DNA from: Acidimicrobiaceae bacterium UBA7830
GTDB lineage: Bacteria > Actinomycetota > Acidimicrobiia > Acidimicrobiales > Ilumatobacteraceae
Length of the DNA stretch: 64,000 bases
Direction of reading: 5' to 3'
Assembly (NCBI GenBank): GCA_002501485.1
Contig: DLTS01000011.1
Span: 1-64,000, forward strand
The notes beneath the pieces were generated by a model that ran no database searches, was not told the origin of the DNA, and was given only the letters and a program-made list of their open reading frames with translations. Numbering within the stretch: position 1 is the stretch's first letter; the number at the start of each line of letters is the position of its first letter. Below are positions 53,664-63,573 of the stretch, piece after piece. Position numbers and translations under genes: made by a program.

Positions 53664-54494
53664 TTAGTCGATGAAGGCGGCGCCGCGTTCGACGGCTTCC
53701 AACACCTCAGATTCAGCGGTGGCGGGCAGCCAGAAGACAACCCGCTGCGCCCCCGCTGCGCGGTAGTGCTCAACGATGTCTTCATCCATTGGGCACCCAT
53801 AAATTGTTAACTCAATCGATGCTGGGTCTCGGCCTGCGTCTTTGGCCATTTGGTGGAGCAGATCAATTTTTTCCAGTGGGTCAGCTCGGCCGTGAATCGG
53901 CATCCATCCATCGCAATACTCGACGACGTGTTTGAACGTCACCGGTCCACCTGAACCTCCCATGATGACGGGCGGGTTACTCACTGGTTTCGGATAACTC
54001 AGGCTTGGCGAGAAGTCGACATAATCGCCATGGAATTCAGCCTCTTCTTGAGACCACAATTCTTTGACTGCGAGGATTCGTTCGCGCGCTGTCGAGCGAC
54101 GCTTGGAAGGATCGACGCCGTGATGCTCCATTTCATCTTCATTCCAACCAACGCCAACTCCGAAGAGAAACCGGCCGTTAGAGACAAGGTCAACTGACGC
54201 GCACTGTTTCGCAAGGTTTATTGCGTGGTGCTGATTTACTAGACAGATTCCGGTGCCAAGTTTGAGTGTCGCTGTCGCTGTCGCAGCCACCGAGAGCGCA
54301 ACGAACGGGTCCATCGTTCGCTTATAAAAATCAGGCAGCTCGCCTCCGGCCGGGTATGGCGTCTTGCGCGTCAATGGGATGTGGGTATGTTCCGCAACCC
54401 ACAGCGAGTCATAACCGCGCTCTTCAAGAGCGGTTCCAAGCCGATCGGGTCGGATCGTCTTGTCGGTCGGGAAAATGAGTGCGCCGATGTCCAT
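53664..54494 (-). CDS. F420-dependent LLM class oxidoreductase
   Basis: A 276-residue luciferase-like TIM-barrel protein. Typical segments are YDSLWVAEHTHIP, LKLGTGICLVNQHHAINLAK, GRFLFGVGVGWNEDEMEHHG and PPVIMGGSGGP. It resembles the TIGR03619 actinobacterial subgroup, which binds coenzyme F420. No F420-biosynthesis gene is nearby. The substrate is unknown. Confidence 0.9.
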   Translation of the reverse strand: MDIGALIFPTDKTIRPDRLGTALEERGYDSLWVAEHTHIPLTRKTPYPAGGELPDFYKRTMDPFVALSVAATATATLKLGTGICLVNQHHAINLAKQCASVDLVSNGRFLFGVGVGWNEDEMEHHGVDPSKRRSTARERILAVKELWSQEEAEFHGDYVDFSPSLSYPKPVSNPPVIMGGSGGPVTFKHVVEYCDGWMPIHGRADPLEKIDLLHQMAKDAGRDPASIELTIYGCPMDEDIVEHYRAAGAQRVVFWLPATAESEVLEAVERGAAFID

Positions 54495-54642
54495 GACGTC
54501 ATCGTAGATCGTGAACGCTTACCGATTGAGTGGCGAAAGCATGAGCCCTACCGAGGTTGACCCAAAGCGAGGGTGTTGCCAAGCACAACGGGTACCTCAC
54601 TGGGTGTGTGCTGGTGACGCCAGGCATGCGTATGGGGCCCAA

Positions 54643-56076
54643 CTATGAGAGGACGAATGCCGACAGGTCGGGTGCATTCATTTCGTCAACAAAACGGTCG
54701 TAACTGAACGTCCACGATGCAGGAACACCTGTTGCGTCGAGATACCAACTATTGCAGCCTGACATCCAAATGGTGTTCTGCGCTGCGGCACGCCGTTCAT
54801 CTTCAAACGCCTCCGTCGCTCCAGCGGTTGGTGCGACAGCCTGTGCACCCGATCGACCGAGTTCAGAGATGAGTTGCATGCAATACGACATCTGCCGCTC
54901 AGCGATTTCGATAAGAGAGAAGTTACCGATAGGGCCGTTAGGGCCGTTCAACATGAAGAGGTTAGGAAAGCCTGGAACCATGACAGAGAGGTAGGCCAGC
55001 GGCGTTGGCGACCACACATCGTCTAGGTCGACGTGATCGACTCCGACGACACGAGTGGGGCGAATAAATTGGTCTGATCGGAAACCAGTGGAGAGCACAA
55101 TGACATCAAACTCATGTTCTGTACCGTCATTCGTTCGAATTCCGGTCGAAGTGAACCGATCAATTCCTGAGGTCACCAATTGCACGTGTGGCCGTTGGAT
55201 CTTTTCGTAAAAATCAGGCGACACGATGAGGCGCTTGCACATCGGTTCGTAATCGGGAGTCAAATGCTCTCTCAGGTCATCGTTGACCACTGTGTTGAGG
55301 TTCCGTCGGCAGAGCGCAGCAATCTTTTGATGCTCAATCGAATTGAGTTCGGTGACAGCAGAAGATGTCCGCTGAAACATCGTGATGGCGAGCTCGCGAA
55401 CGTACTCTTCATGCGCCTCAGGGTCACTTCGAAATTCGGCGCGCTCCTCATCGGAGAACTTAGGGTTAGGTGCTGGTAAGACCCACTGGGCGCTGCGTTG
55501 AAAGAGCGCGAACTCGCTCACTCTGTCGACGAGCGCCGAGGTGATCTGTACCGCAGTCGAACCGGTACCGATAACCGCAATCTTCTTGCCATCAAGCGGA
55601 ACGGAATGGTCCCATTGGGCCGAGTGGAAGACAGCTCCACCAAACTCTTCGATGCCGTCGAACTCTGGAACATTCGGGTGGTGCAACACCCCGGTTGCAG
55701 CGAACACGTAGGGAAACTCGTCAACGAATCCATCGCTCGTTTCAAGTTTCCAGCGTGTGTCCTCCCAAACAAGCGAGACAACCTCGCTGTTGAAACGAAT
55801 GCAGGTGGTGATACCGAACTCATCGGCGACTCGTTCAAAGTACTCGCGAATTTCTGGTCCAGGTGCATAGTGCTGTGACCATTCAGGGTTGCGAGCAAAC
55901 GAAAACGTGTACGAGTGCGCAGGGACGTCACACGACAGCCCCGGGTACGAGTTGTCTCGCCATGTTCCGCCAAGCCGGGAGGCTTTCTCGAAGACGACAA
56001 CTTCGATGCCAACTTTCTTCAGTTCAATTGCGGCAAGAATGCCGGCCATTCCTGACCCGATGACAGCAGCCTTCAC
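54643..56076 (-). CDS. Flavin-containing (Baeyer-Villiger-type) monooxygenase
   Basis: A 477-residue flavoprotein. The first Rossmann motif is GSGMAGILAAIEL, followed by FEKASRLGGTWRDNSYPGL. The Baeyer-Villiger fingerprint is FGGAVFHSAQWDHS (FxGxxxHxxxW). The NADPH site is GTGSTAVQI. It may oxidise ketones or cyclic compounds in steroid-like catabolism. It is separated from the LLM gene by 148 bases without an obvious gene. Confidence 0.9.
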   Translation of the reverse strand: MKAAVIGSGMAGILAAIELKKVGIEVVVFEKASRLGGTWRDNSYPGLSCDVPAHSYTFSFARNPEWSQHYAPGPEIREYFERVADEFGITTCIRFNSEVVSLVWEDTRWKLETSDGFVDEFPYVFAATGVLHHPNVPEFDGIEEFGGAVFHSAQWDHSVPLDGKKIAVIGTGSTAVQITSALVDRVSEFALFQRSAQWVLPAPNPKFSDEERAEFRSDPEAHEEYVRELAITMFQRTSSAVTELNSIEHQKIAALCRRNLNTVVNDDLREHLTPDYEPMCKRLIVSPDFYEKIQRPHVQLVTSGIDRFTSTGIRTNDGTEHEFDVIVLSTGFRSDQFIRPTRVVGVDHVDLDDVWSPTPLAYLSVMVPGFPNLFMLNGPNGPIGNFSLIEIAERQMSYCMQLISELGRSGAQAVAPTAGATEAFEDERRAAAQNTIWMSGCNSWYLDATGVPASWTFSYDRFVDEMNAPDLSAFVLS

Positions 56077-56184
56077 CGCTCACTCCGTACGTGCTTTGAA
56101 CCCACGCTGACGAACGTAGCAAAGTGATTCTGAATCTGAAGATTGCTGCCAGGTAGCGTCGCCGTCGTGGGTAGGCGAAGGTTC

Positions 56185-57330
56185 CTAGGCGCTAAGTAAT
56201 TTGCGATACACCGACGATGCATTAATGAGTTCGTCAATCTCGACCCATTCAACCGCTTGGTGGGCTTGGTCGATCGAACCCGGACCAAAGAGCACTTTTG
56301 ACGCGGTGATCTCGTCATATGCAAGGCAGTTAGAGCCATACGTCACGGTCTCGGGTACCCGCTCTGAGAGTCCGGCAAGGAGTTGTATAAAGTCATCGTC
56401 AGGGTCGGTATAAAAGGCAGGAAACGCAGTGCCGTTTGCCATTTCGACGTCGACCTGCAGCGGCTCGCCAGCCGAGATGACAAGAGCTTTCAATGCTTCG
56501 TACACCGCTAGAGGATCTTCTCCCGGGGCGATACGTCGACCGGCATAGAGCGTGCAGAGATCGGGAATGATGTTGCGTGCGGCACCACCGCCAATTTCCG
56601 TGACAGAAACGGTGCCTCGACCAACAGCGGTTGCGGCATCAAGTGTGTCAAGTCGCGACTGCTCGCTGTCGAGCGCAGCGATGATGCGGGCAGCTGCTGT
56701 AATTGCGTTGGCGCCAAGCTCAGGACGCGATGAGTGTGCGGCGTGGCCGTGAACGCAGATTTCGAGCCCCACTCCACCTTTATGGCCGTGCACTGGAGCG
56801 CACATCGTTGGCTCAGCAATGATCATGCGGTCGATGTGATGGCCATCGTCTTGAAGGCGTGACGCAAGGTGGCGGGCCCCGAGCAGTCCGCCCATTTCTT
56901 CTGAGACGGTTCCCACAAGATGAACGGTGGGGCCTGGTCGCCGACCGTCGTTGCGGAGTTGAGACAACACATCGAGCACGACGGCGAACGTCGCCTTGGT
57001 GTCGACCGCGCCTCGCCCGTAGACACGGCCATTTTCGACGCGCCCGTCGAACGGGTCATCGGTCATATGGCCGACTGCGACAGTGTCGAGATGAACGTCA
57101 ATCACAATCGTGTCGGGACGCTCACCTTCAAACTTTGCAATGAGATTCGGCCGATCATCGACCACATTGTCGAGTTCGACATCGGCACCGAGATCCTCTG
57201 CACGGTTGGCGAGATGTTCGGCAAGTTGTCGTTCACCAGCAAGAGCTGGATCGTGGGACTGCAACGGGTTCACACTCGGTATCTGAACGAGTTCAGAAAC
57301 TCCATTCACAAGTGATGCGACATCTGCCAT
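56185..57330 (-). CDS. M20 family peptidase/deacylase (ArgE/DapE-like)
   Basis: A 381-residue M20 metallohydrolase. The zinc ligands and catalytic residues are in IDVHLDTV (His, Asp), GRGAVDTKA (Asp), VSEEMGG (Glu pair), IIAEPT (Glu) and the final His in SIDQAHQAVEW. It may act as an acetylornithine or succinyl-diaminopimelate deacylase or on other N-acyl amino acids; no Arg or Dap genes flank it. Confidence 0.88.
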   Translation of the reverse strand: MADVASLVNGVSELVQIPSVNPLQSHDPALAGERQLAEHLANRAEDLGADVELDNVVDDRPNLIAKFEGERPDTIVIDVHLDTVAVGHMTDDPFDGRVENGRVYGRGAVDTKATFAVVLDVLSQLRNDGRRPGPTVHLVGTVSEEMGGLLGARHLASRLQDDGHHIDRMIIAEPTMCAPVHGHKGGVGLEICVHGHAAHSSRPELGANAITAAARIIAALDSEQSRLDTLDAATAVGRGTVSVTEIGGGAARNIIPDLCTLYAGRRIAPGEDPLAVYEALKALVISAGEPLQVDVEMANGTAFPAFYTDPDDDFIQLLAGLSERVPETVTYGSNCLAYDEITASKVLFGPGSIDQAHQAVEWVEIDELINASSVYRKLLSA

Positions 57331-57384
57331 AGATGAACCGTAGTCGTCGTTAACGCCTGTGCATCCCGTCAGAGGGAGAGGTCG

Positions 57385-58977
57385 CTAGCCAACATGACGA
57401 TCTCGTCCGACCCAGTGAGGTTCGCGGAGATCGCGTTTCAAAATTTTTCCTGCGCCAGACTTTGGCAGAGGATCATCTGCGGCTCTGAATGTCACCGATC
57501 GAGGCAACTTATAACCAGCTATGTGAGCGCGACAGTGCTCGATGAGTTCTTCTTCAGTGATGGTTGCGCCAGGCTTGGGCACGACCTCGGCGTGTACGGT
57601 TTCACCGAACTTGTCATGAGGGATACCGAAGACGGCGGCTTCGGCCACGCCTTGGTGAAGGTAGACGGCGTTCTCGACTTCGGAGGTGTAGATGTTCTCT
57701 CCCCCTGAGATGATCATGTCTTTAGCACGGTCAACGACATAGAGGTAGCCATCGGCGTCTTGCCAGGCGACGTCACCAGAGCGATACCAACCGTCGACGA
57801 GTGCGTGAGCGGTTTCTTCGGGCCTGTTCCAGTATCCGGTCATGATGTTCGGGCCCTGGATATAAATTTCGCCGGGTTCGCCAACGTCGGCGAGCGATCC
57901 ATCTTCGCGGCGGACCTCACAGCGAACCCCGGGCACAGGAGCACCGGCTGATCGGAGGCGACTGGCATATGGTTCTTCTCCTGCCATTCCACGACGGTGA
58001 TCTTCCCCATCCATGGAGGTTGCGATTGGGGATGCCTCGGTCATTCCATACAACTGGTACAACTCGCAGCCGAAGCCTTCAGCAACACGTCGTTGAACTT
58101 CTTCAGGCATGGGCGACGCGCCGTACATCAGCGCCCTTAGTGCCGTGAGGTCAGCGCCGTCGAGGGCTCCACCCGCGAGCACCATGCCGAGCATGGTCGG
58201 CACAAGCAACGTGGTTGTGCAGTGCTCATCGGCGAGCGCTGAGACGGTGGCAGTCGGTTCGAATGCAGGAATGAATACATGTGAGCCACCAACCCATGAA
58301 ATTGCATAGGTCATTGATCCATCGGCGAGATGAAATTGGGGACCTGCGTGGAGGTACCTATCGCGATGAGTGAGCCCCATCACCCCGACTCCGTGCATTG
58401 CATTTGCGGTGAGGTTCCGATGGGTGAGCATCGCCCCCTTCGGAAGCCCTGTTGTTCCGCCGGTGTAAAAGATTGCTGCGAGCCCATCGTGGTGTTGTGG
58501 AGGAAGATCGACGAGAGGCGTTGCAACAAGCGCCTCGTATGCAATGCAACCTTCCGGGGCGGAATCTCCGGGGCCGGTCCATATAAGCGTGTGGAGTGAG
58601 TCGACACGTTGAAGGAGCGCTCGGCCAACGTCGAGGTAGTTGTCATCGACAAACAACACCTTGACGTCTGAATCACTACAAATGAAGGCGAGTTCTTCTT
58701 CGGCGAGGCGATAGTTGAGGTCGTTCATCACCATGCCTGCTCCTGGAATGGCAAACCACAATTCGAAATGCCGACCACTGTTGAGCATGAGCGCTCCAAC
58801 ACGGTCACCAATTTCAAGATCAAGGCCGAGCAAACCCGATGCCAGACCATTTACCCGGTCAGCCACCTCTGACCAGATGCGACGCTCACCGGTGCCCCGG
58901 TCAATGGTTGCGACTTTGTTTGCGTATTGTGCGGCAGGTCGCCGCAGCGTCCACGCCAGTGTTGGTTCTGCACCCAT
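57385..58977 (-). CDS. Acyl-CoA synthetase (AMP-forming)
   Basis: A 530-residue ANL enzyme. The P-loop is YTGGTTGLPKGAMLTH, the A5 YGMTEASPI, the A8 RAKDMIISGGENIYTSE and the A10 Lys in PKSGAGKILKRDL. It is divergent from another acyl-CoA synthetase at 59127, with 149 bases between the starts. The chain specificity is unknown. Confidence 0.93.
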   Translation of the reverse strand: MGAEPTLAWTLRRPAAQYANKVATIDRGTGERRIWSEVADRVNGLASGLLGLDLEIGDRVGALMLNSGRHFELWFAIPGAGMVMNDLNYRLAEEELAFICSDSDVKVLFVDDNYLDVGRALLQRVDSLHTLIWTGPGDSAPEGCIAYEALVATPLVDLPPQHHDGLAAIFYTGGTTGLPKGAMLTHRNLTANAMHGVGVMGLTHRDRYLHAGPQFHLADGSMTYAISWVGGSHVFIPAFEPTATVSALADEHCTTTLLVPTMLGMVLAGGALDGADLTALRALMYGASPMPEEVQRRVAEGFGCELYQLYGMTEASPIATSMDGEDHRRGMAGEEPYASRLRSAGAPVPGVRCEVRREDGSLADVGEPGEIYIQGPNIMTGYWNRPEETAHALVDGWYRSGDVAWQDADGYLYVVDRAKDMIISGGENIYTSEVENAVYLHQGVAEAAVFGIPHDKFGETVHAEVVPKPGATITEEELIEHCRAHIAGYKLPRSVTFRAADDPLPKSGAGKILKRDLREPHWVGRDRHVG

Positions 58978-59126
58978 CGTGATCTCCCAAAGATGAGGTA
59001 GTTGACAAGAATTACGTACATCACGGTAGTGATCGCACCACCCGCGACATTTATCGGGGTTAGCGCATCCGATTGCTTCAGGAATCGGCCTCCTGAACTA
59101 CGTTGTGGGCGAGGGAGGGGCTCAAT

Positions 59127-60830
59127 ATGTCTGACTCGTTGGTACACCAACGTCTTGATGCGTTTGCGCGAATAACTGCGGTAGGAGAGCCGTATGAATT
59201 GGTCGACCGGGAAGACATTCGCGGGCCGGTGCAAACCTTCGTGAACGCCCCGACATCGCTCCGTCAGGTGTACGAAGACGCAGTAAGTGATGTCGAGTTT
59301 GTTGTCGCTGAGGATCAGCGATGGACATTTGCTGAGTTCTGGAAAGACGCTGCGACCATCGGCCACCTACTTGTTCATGACCTTGGAGTGCGCAAGGGCG
59401 ATCGAGTGGCGATCTCGATGCGCAATTACCCCGAGTGGATGCTGGCATTTACTGCGGCCACGTCGGTAGGCGCCATCGCGGTTGCGATGAACTCGCTCTG
59501 GAACGCTGATGAGATGGCATATGGGCTCACCGACTCCGGAGCGAAGGTTCTTTTTGCCGATGCCGAACGTTTGGCGTTGCTCGAATCAATGGCGGAGCCG
59601 ATTGAAGGTCTTCAGATCGTTGCGGTACGTCATACAGGTTCACCTGCTGCAAAGGTTGAGCTTGCTGGCCGCATGGCAGAAATTGGTTCTGTGCCAATGC
59701 CTGAGGCTGATATTGCGCCCACAGACTCGGCACTTATTTTGTATACCTCAGGTTCAACCGGACATCCCAAAGGGGTGCTTTCGAGCCACCACAACGTCAT
59801 CGTTGCGCTCATGGCATGGGAAGTTGAGTACGGGGCATTGACTGAGCGGCCAGGAAATGTTGTCGCACCCGAAGAAGGTTCGGGTTTGGTGCCCGCTTCA
59901 TTGCTTGGAATTCCGTTGTTTCATGTGTTGGGGCTCCACGCAGTGTTCTTGGCGAGTTTCCGAGGTCAACGCAAGCTCGTTGCGATGTATAAGTGGGATG
60001 CGTCGGTTGCAGCGGAGCTGATTGAACGAGAACGCATTGTCACATTTACGGGCCCACCTGCAGTAAGCGGTGACCTTGTTCGAGTTGCACAGTCAGAGGG
60101 CCGCGATCTTTCATCGTTGTTGAGCGTTGGCGGCGGTGGGGCGGCTCGTCCACCCGAACAGGTTGGACAAATCGATGACACATTTGAAAAGGCTCTGCCA
60201 AACACTGGTTGGGGAATGACGGAGACGAATGCGATCGGCACCATCATTTTCGGGGCCGAATACTCTGAGCGACGTTTGAGCTCTGGCCCTGCGTTGTGCG
60301 TGATCGACTTAAGGGTGGTTGACGACAACGGAATCGAGTTGCCGTCGGGCGAGCGCGGCGAACTGCAGGTTCGTGGACCATCGATGTTCCGTGAGTACTG
60401 GAATAAACCAGAGGCCACCGCAGATTCGTTCGTTGAAGACGGCTGGTTTAAGACCGGTGACGTTGCTTATATCGATACCGACGGACACCTGTTCATTGTT
60501 GATCGCATTAAAGACCTCATTATTCGCGGTGGAGAGAACATTGGTTGCGGAGGTGTTGAGGCAGCCCTCTCGTCGCATCCGAAGGTGATCGAAGCAGCCG
60601 TGTATTCAGTTCCCGATGAGCGACTTGGCGAAGAGGTTGGAACGACGATTTACGTCGCTGAAGATTTTGACGAAACAGAATTGCGTGAGTATCTCGTTGA
60701 ACACCTTGCGAAGTATGAGATTCCGCGTTACATCACCACGATGACAGAGCCGCTTCCGCGAACCGGCTCAGGCAAGTTGTTGAAGCGCCAATTGCGTGAC
60801 GACACGATTACCGAACTCGGTCTCGGTTAA
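59127..60830 (+). CDS. Acyl-CoA synthetase (AMP-forming), neighbour of the APH/DUF6285 set
   Basis: A 567-residue ANL enzyme. The P-loop is YTSGSTGHPKGVLSSH, the A5 GWGMTETNA, the A8 RIKDLIIRGGENIGCGG and the A10 Lys in TGSGKLLKRQL. The start ATG at 59127 follows GAGGGAGGGG. It converges on the phosphotransferase gene and may supply the acyl-CoA substrate for it, as LvaE does in P. putida. Confidence 0.92.
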   Translation: MSDSLVHQRLDAFARITAVGEPYELVDREDIRGPVQTFVNAPTSLRQVYEDAVSDVEFVVAEDQRWTFAEFWKDAATIGHLLVHDLGVRKGDRVAISMRNYPEWMLAFTAATSVGAIAVAMNSLWNADEMAYGLTDSGAKVLFADAERLALLESMAEPIEGLQIVAVRHTGSPAAKVELAGRMAEIGSVPMPEADIAPTDSALILYTSGSTGHPKGVLSSHHNVIVALMAWEVEYGALTERPGNVVAPEEGSGLVPASLLGIPLFHVLGLHAVFLASFRGQRKLVAMYKWDASVAAELIERERIVTFTGPPAVSGDLVRVAQSEGRDLSSLLSVGGGGAARPPEQVGQIDDTFEKALPNTGWGMTETNAIGTIIFGAEYSERRLSSGPALCVIDLRVVDDNGIELPSGERGELQVRGPSMFREYWNKPEATADSFVEDGWFKTGDVAYIDTDGHLFIVDRIKDLIIRGGENIGCGGVEAALSSHPKVIEAAVYSVPDERLGEEVGTTIYVAEDFDETELREYLVEHLAKYEIPRYITTMTEPLPRTGSGKLLKRQLRDDTITELGLG

Positions 60831-60840
60831 CGCTGCAGCA

Positions 60841-61845
60841 TCACCGAAGAAGTTGCAGGGCGTCGAATTCGAGTTCTGCCATCCGGCGAGCGCTTGCTGA
60901 CATCACAATTGAGCGGAAAGATCCGTCGAGGTGCGCACGCGACTGGCCAGCCATCCCTAGCCCCCAGCGGACGGTGAGTAGCACCCGCCACCAGCGAAAC
61001 CGGTCGTCATCCCACTCACCGCCATGTTCGATATAAGCCGAACGAAGATCGTCGATGGTGCCGAATCCGCCGATGGGTAAATGATCTTCACGAAACCGCC
61101 ACATGCGTTGCGTTGTCCATGAGAGATCTTCGATTCGGTCACCGATTCGGCTGCCTTCCCAGTCGAGGATCGCTCGGAGGCCGTCAGTGCCAACGATGAT
61201 GTTGCCGTTGCGCACATCGCTGTGGACGATGGTCTGTTCGGTGGGCTCTGTCGGCGCATTGCGCTCGAGCCATCGGGCGCAGAACGAAAACACTGGTGAT
61301 GGTGTGAGCAGCTGCTCAAGGCCTTCTTCAACTTGACTGATGGCGTGGGCGATCGGAGCGAAACCGGTGTCAGGAAGGAGTGAGCGCGGCGCTTGAGATT
61401 CAGGCACAGAGTGAAGTTGCGCAAGGGCAGTGCCGATTTGCTGTGTGATCTGAGAACCAAGTCGGTCGTGTTCTGCGATGAGCCGCAAGACACGACGAGG
61501 GACGGTTTCGCCATCGACCGCAATTGAAATGAAAAAGGGTCCTCCGAGAACCGACTCATCGCTGCAGACATGATGGATGTGGGGCACCGGCACGCCGGCA
61601 GACTCGGCGAGCTGTCGAACGGTGGCCTCGTCAGCGATGTCGAGCAACTGAATTGACGCTGTCGGAATCATCGTGAGGGCGAAGCGAGTTGACGAGTTTG
61701 CCGTGTTCGCAGTGAAGAGAGCGTTGAATCGACGCGCGCCTGCGGAAACAGCATCGAGATCGGCAACGGTGACGTCGGATCCGGTTTGAGTCGTCAACCA
61801 ATGCGATAGACGGTTCGAAGCCTGATCGCGGTCACTGCCTGTCAT
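60841..61845 (-). CDS. Aminoglycoside-phosphotransferase-fold kinase (LvaA/ACAD11-like)
   Basis: A 334-residue APH-fold kinase. The catalytic loop is VHSDVRNGNIIV and the metal site is ILDWEGSRIGD. Kinases of this kind next to DUF6285 and acyl-CoA dehydrogenase genes phosphorylate 4-hydroxyacyl-CoA in the levulinate pathway (LvaA) or in the fused animal enzyme ACAD11, so aminoglycoside resistance is unlikely. The start overlaps the DUF6285 stop by 4 bases. Confidence 0.87.
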   Translation of the reverse strand: MTGSDRDQASNRLSHWLTTQTGSDVTVADLDAVSAGARRFNALFTANTANSSTRFALTMIPTASIQLLDIADEATVRQLAESAGVPVPHIHHVCSDESVLGGPFFISIAVDGETVPRRVLRLIAEHDRLGSQITQQIGTALAQLHSVPESQAPRSLLPDTGFAPIAHAISQVEEGLEQLLTPSPVFSFCARWLERNAPTEPTEQTIVHSDVRNGNIIVGTDGLRAILDWEGSRIGDRIEDLSWTTQRMWRFREDHLPIGGFGTIDDLRSAYIEHGGEWDDDRFRWWRVLLTVRWGLGMAGQSRAHLDGSFRSIVMSASARRMAELEFDALQLLR

Positions 61846-62213
61846 TCGCCGTTCCAGTCGTCATAGCCCGGTTTCGATATTGAAAGGTCACCGCGAACGA
61901 TCTCAGTGAGCAGCATCCTCACCCGTTCATGTTCTTCATCGCTATCGGCAGCTCCTTTTCGAAGTGCGGCAGCGACAGCCGCGGCGAGGTCTGCTTCATG
62001 GCTGATTTCTTCACCGCCGATCTCGCGAAGGAGGTCGTGCTGACGAGACCGAACCTCTGGGCCTAACTCGAGCTCTCGGGCAACGATTGATGCAATATTT
62101 GCTGCAACCCGCGCCTGATGCTGAGCAGGTCCACTCGTTGATGGCACGACGTCGCCGGCCAATGTTTCCGCAACAGTTCGAAGCAGATCAGCAGCGGAAG
62201 GTGGCTGATGCAT
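61842..62213 (-). CDS. DUF6285 family protein (LvaB-like)
   Basis: A 123-residue helical protein. The family features are QPPSAADLLRTVAETLAGDV and QHQARVAANIASIVARELEL. DUF6285 proteins are small partners encoded beside APH-fold kinases; LvaB of the P. putida levulinate operon, which stimulates LvaA, appears to be of this kind. It is tightly linked to the kinase (4-base overlap) and the dehydrogenase upstream (1-base gap). Confidence 0.83.
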   Translation of the reverse strand: MHQPPSAADLLRTVAETLAGDVVPSTSGPAQHQARVAANIASIVARELELGPEVRSRQHDLLREIGGEEISHEADLAAAVAAALRKGAADSDEEHERVRMLLTEIVRGDLSISKPGYDDWNGE

Positions 62214-62214
62214 T

Positions 62215-63504
62215 TCAGCCCTTCACGCTGGCGACGCCCTTCGGGGCTTGCTGATTCATGTAGCCAAACATGTATCCGGCAACCCGCCGCATTTGGATTT
62301 CCTCTGCACCTTCGGTGATTCGGTAGCGACGATGGTGGCGATAGATGTGCTCGAACGGTTTGTGGCGGCTGTAGCCAATGCCGCCATGTACCTGCATGGC
62401 ACGATCGGCCGATTCGCAACACAAACGGTTAGCCCAGTAATTGCACATTGAAACCTTGTCTGACTGGCTAAATGCGCCGTGTTCATCCATGAGCCACGCG
62501 GTTTTATGGATCAGTGCTCGCAACATTTCACACTGCGTTTGGAGTTCGACAAGGGGGAACTGAATCGCCTGATTGGTCGACAAGGCTTTCCCAAACGGTT
62601 TGCGTTCACGGGCGTACTTCACCGATTCATCGATGCAGAATTGGGCGGCACCAAGACTTGACGCTGCTTGGCGAATGCGGTTTTCGTTGAAGAAGTGCTG
62701 CACGACCTGCAGGCCTTTGCCCTCGCCCCCGAATATTGCGGAGTGGGGTACCCGAACATCGGTGAGCCTGATGTGGGCGTGGTCGGTGGGCATATTGAAA
62801 GTCCAGAGATATTCGAGAATCTCAAAGCCAGGTGAGTTGGTTGGCACCAGAAATGCGGTGATGCCGTCACCGTCGCCAGCGGCTCCACTCGTTCTTGCAA
62901 AAATAAGATCGCAGTCGGCCTTGTGAATGCCGGTATTCCACGTTTTCTCACCGTTAATGATCCATTCATCACCGTCTCTCACAGCATGAGTGTCCATATG
63001 GGTGGCATCTGACCCGTGTTCGGGTTCGGTGATGCCAAATGCGAAACCTCGGCGACCCTCGGCGAGGTCATCTACCCAGTCGGCTTTTTGCTCTTCAGTG
63101 CCGTAGTTGATCATCAGCAATAGCCCGACGTTGTTGCCGACGATCGAGTGTTCGTTTTGAAGGTCGTTGTGAAGGCCGAGGCCACGGCGAGCAAGATGTT
63201 CGCGAATGACCGCCATGCCGTAAATGGTTCCTTCACTTCCGCCATATTCAGCAGGGAAGGGGTAGCGGTAGAAGCCGGCCGCGTCAGCCATGCGCTTTGT
63301 TTGGTGGAGAAGGTCTTCCCACTCGTCGTTTGGAAGGCCACCACGTTCCCAGTCGGTGCGGGCATCTTCCCTTCGATGATCAAAGAATCGGATGTTGTCA
63401 TTCGACTCTTCCAGCGGTCGGACTTCTGACTCGATGAAGTCATCAAGCTGGCTGAGCAGTTGTTGTAACTCTCCGGGAATCTCATGTGGAATTGGTGGGT
63501 TCAC
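62215..63504 (-). CDS. Acyl-CoA dehydrogenase (LvaC/ACAD11-like)
   Basis: A 429-residue acyl-CoA dehydrogenase. Segments are FGITEPEHGSDATHMDTHAV, WIINGEKTWNTG, ARERKPFGKAL and the end MQVHGGIGYSRHKPFEHIYR, with a catalytic-type Glu in RITEGAEEIQM. It probably eliminates phosphate from 4-phosphoacyl-CoA, together with the neighbouring kinase. GTG 63504 is chosen as start because AAGGAGG precedes it by 7 bases. Confidence 0.9.
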   Translation of the reverse strand: MNPPIPHEIPGELQQLLSQLDDFIESEVRPLEESNDNIRFFDHRREDARTDWERGGLPNDEWEDLLHQTKRMADAAGFYRYPFPAEYGGSEGTIYGMAVIREHLARRGLGLHNDLQNEHSIVGNNVGLLLMINYGTEEQKADWVDDLAEGRRGFAFGITEPEHGSDATHMDTHAVRDGDEWIINGEKTWNTGIHKADCDLIFARTSGAAGDGDGITAFLVPTNSPGFEILEYLWTFNMPTDHAHIRLTDVRVPHSAIFGGEGKGLQVVQHFFNENRIRQAASSLGAAQFCIDESVKYARERKPFGKALSTNQAIQFPLVELQTQCEMLRALIHKTAWLMDEHGAFSQSDKVSMCNYWANRLCCESADRAMQVHGGIGYSRHKPFEHIYRHHRRYRITEGAEEIQMRRVAGYMFGYMNQQAPKGVASVKG

Positions 63505-63573
63505 TGCAATCGCCTCCTTGTGCTGAACGTACCCGAGCGGGGCCTTCACGACCGGCTCGGGGCGACGTGCGAG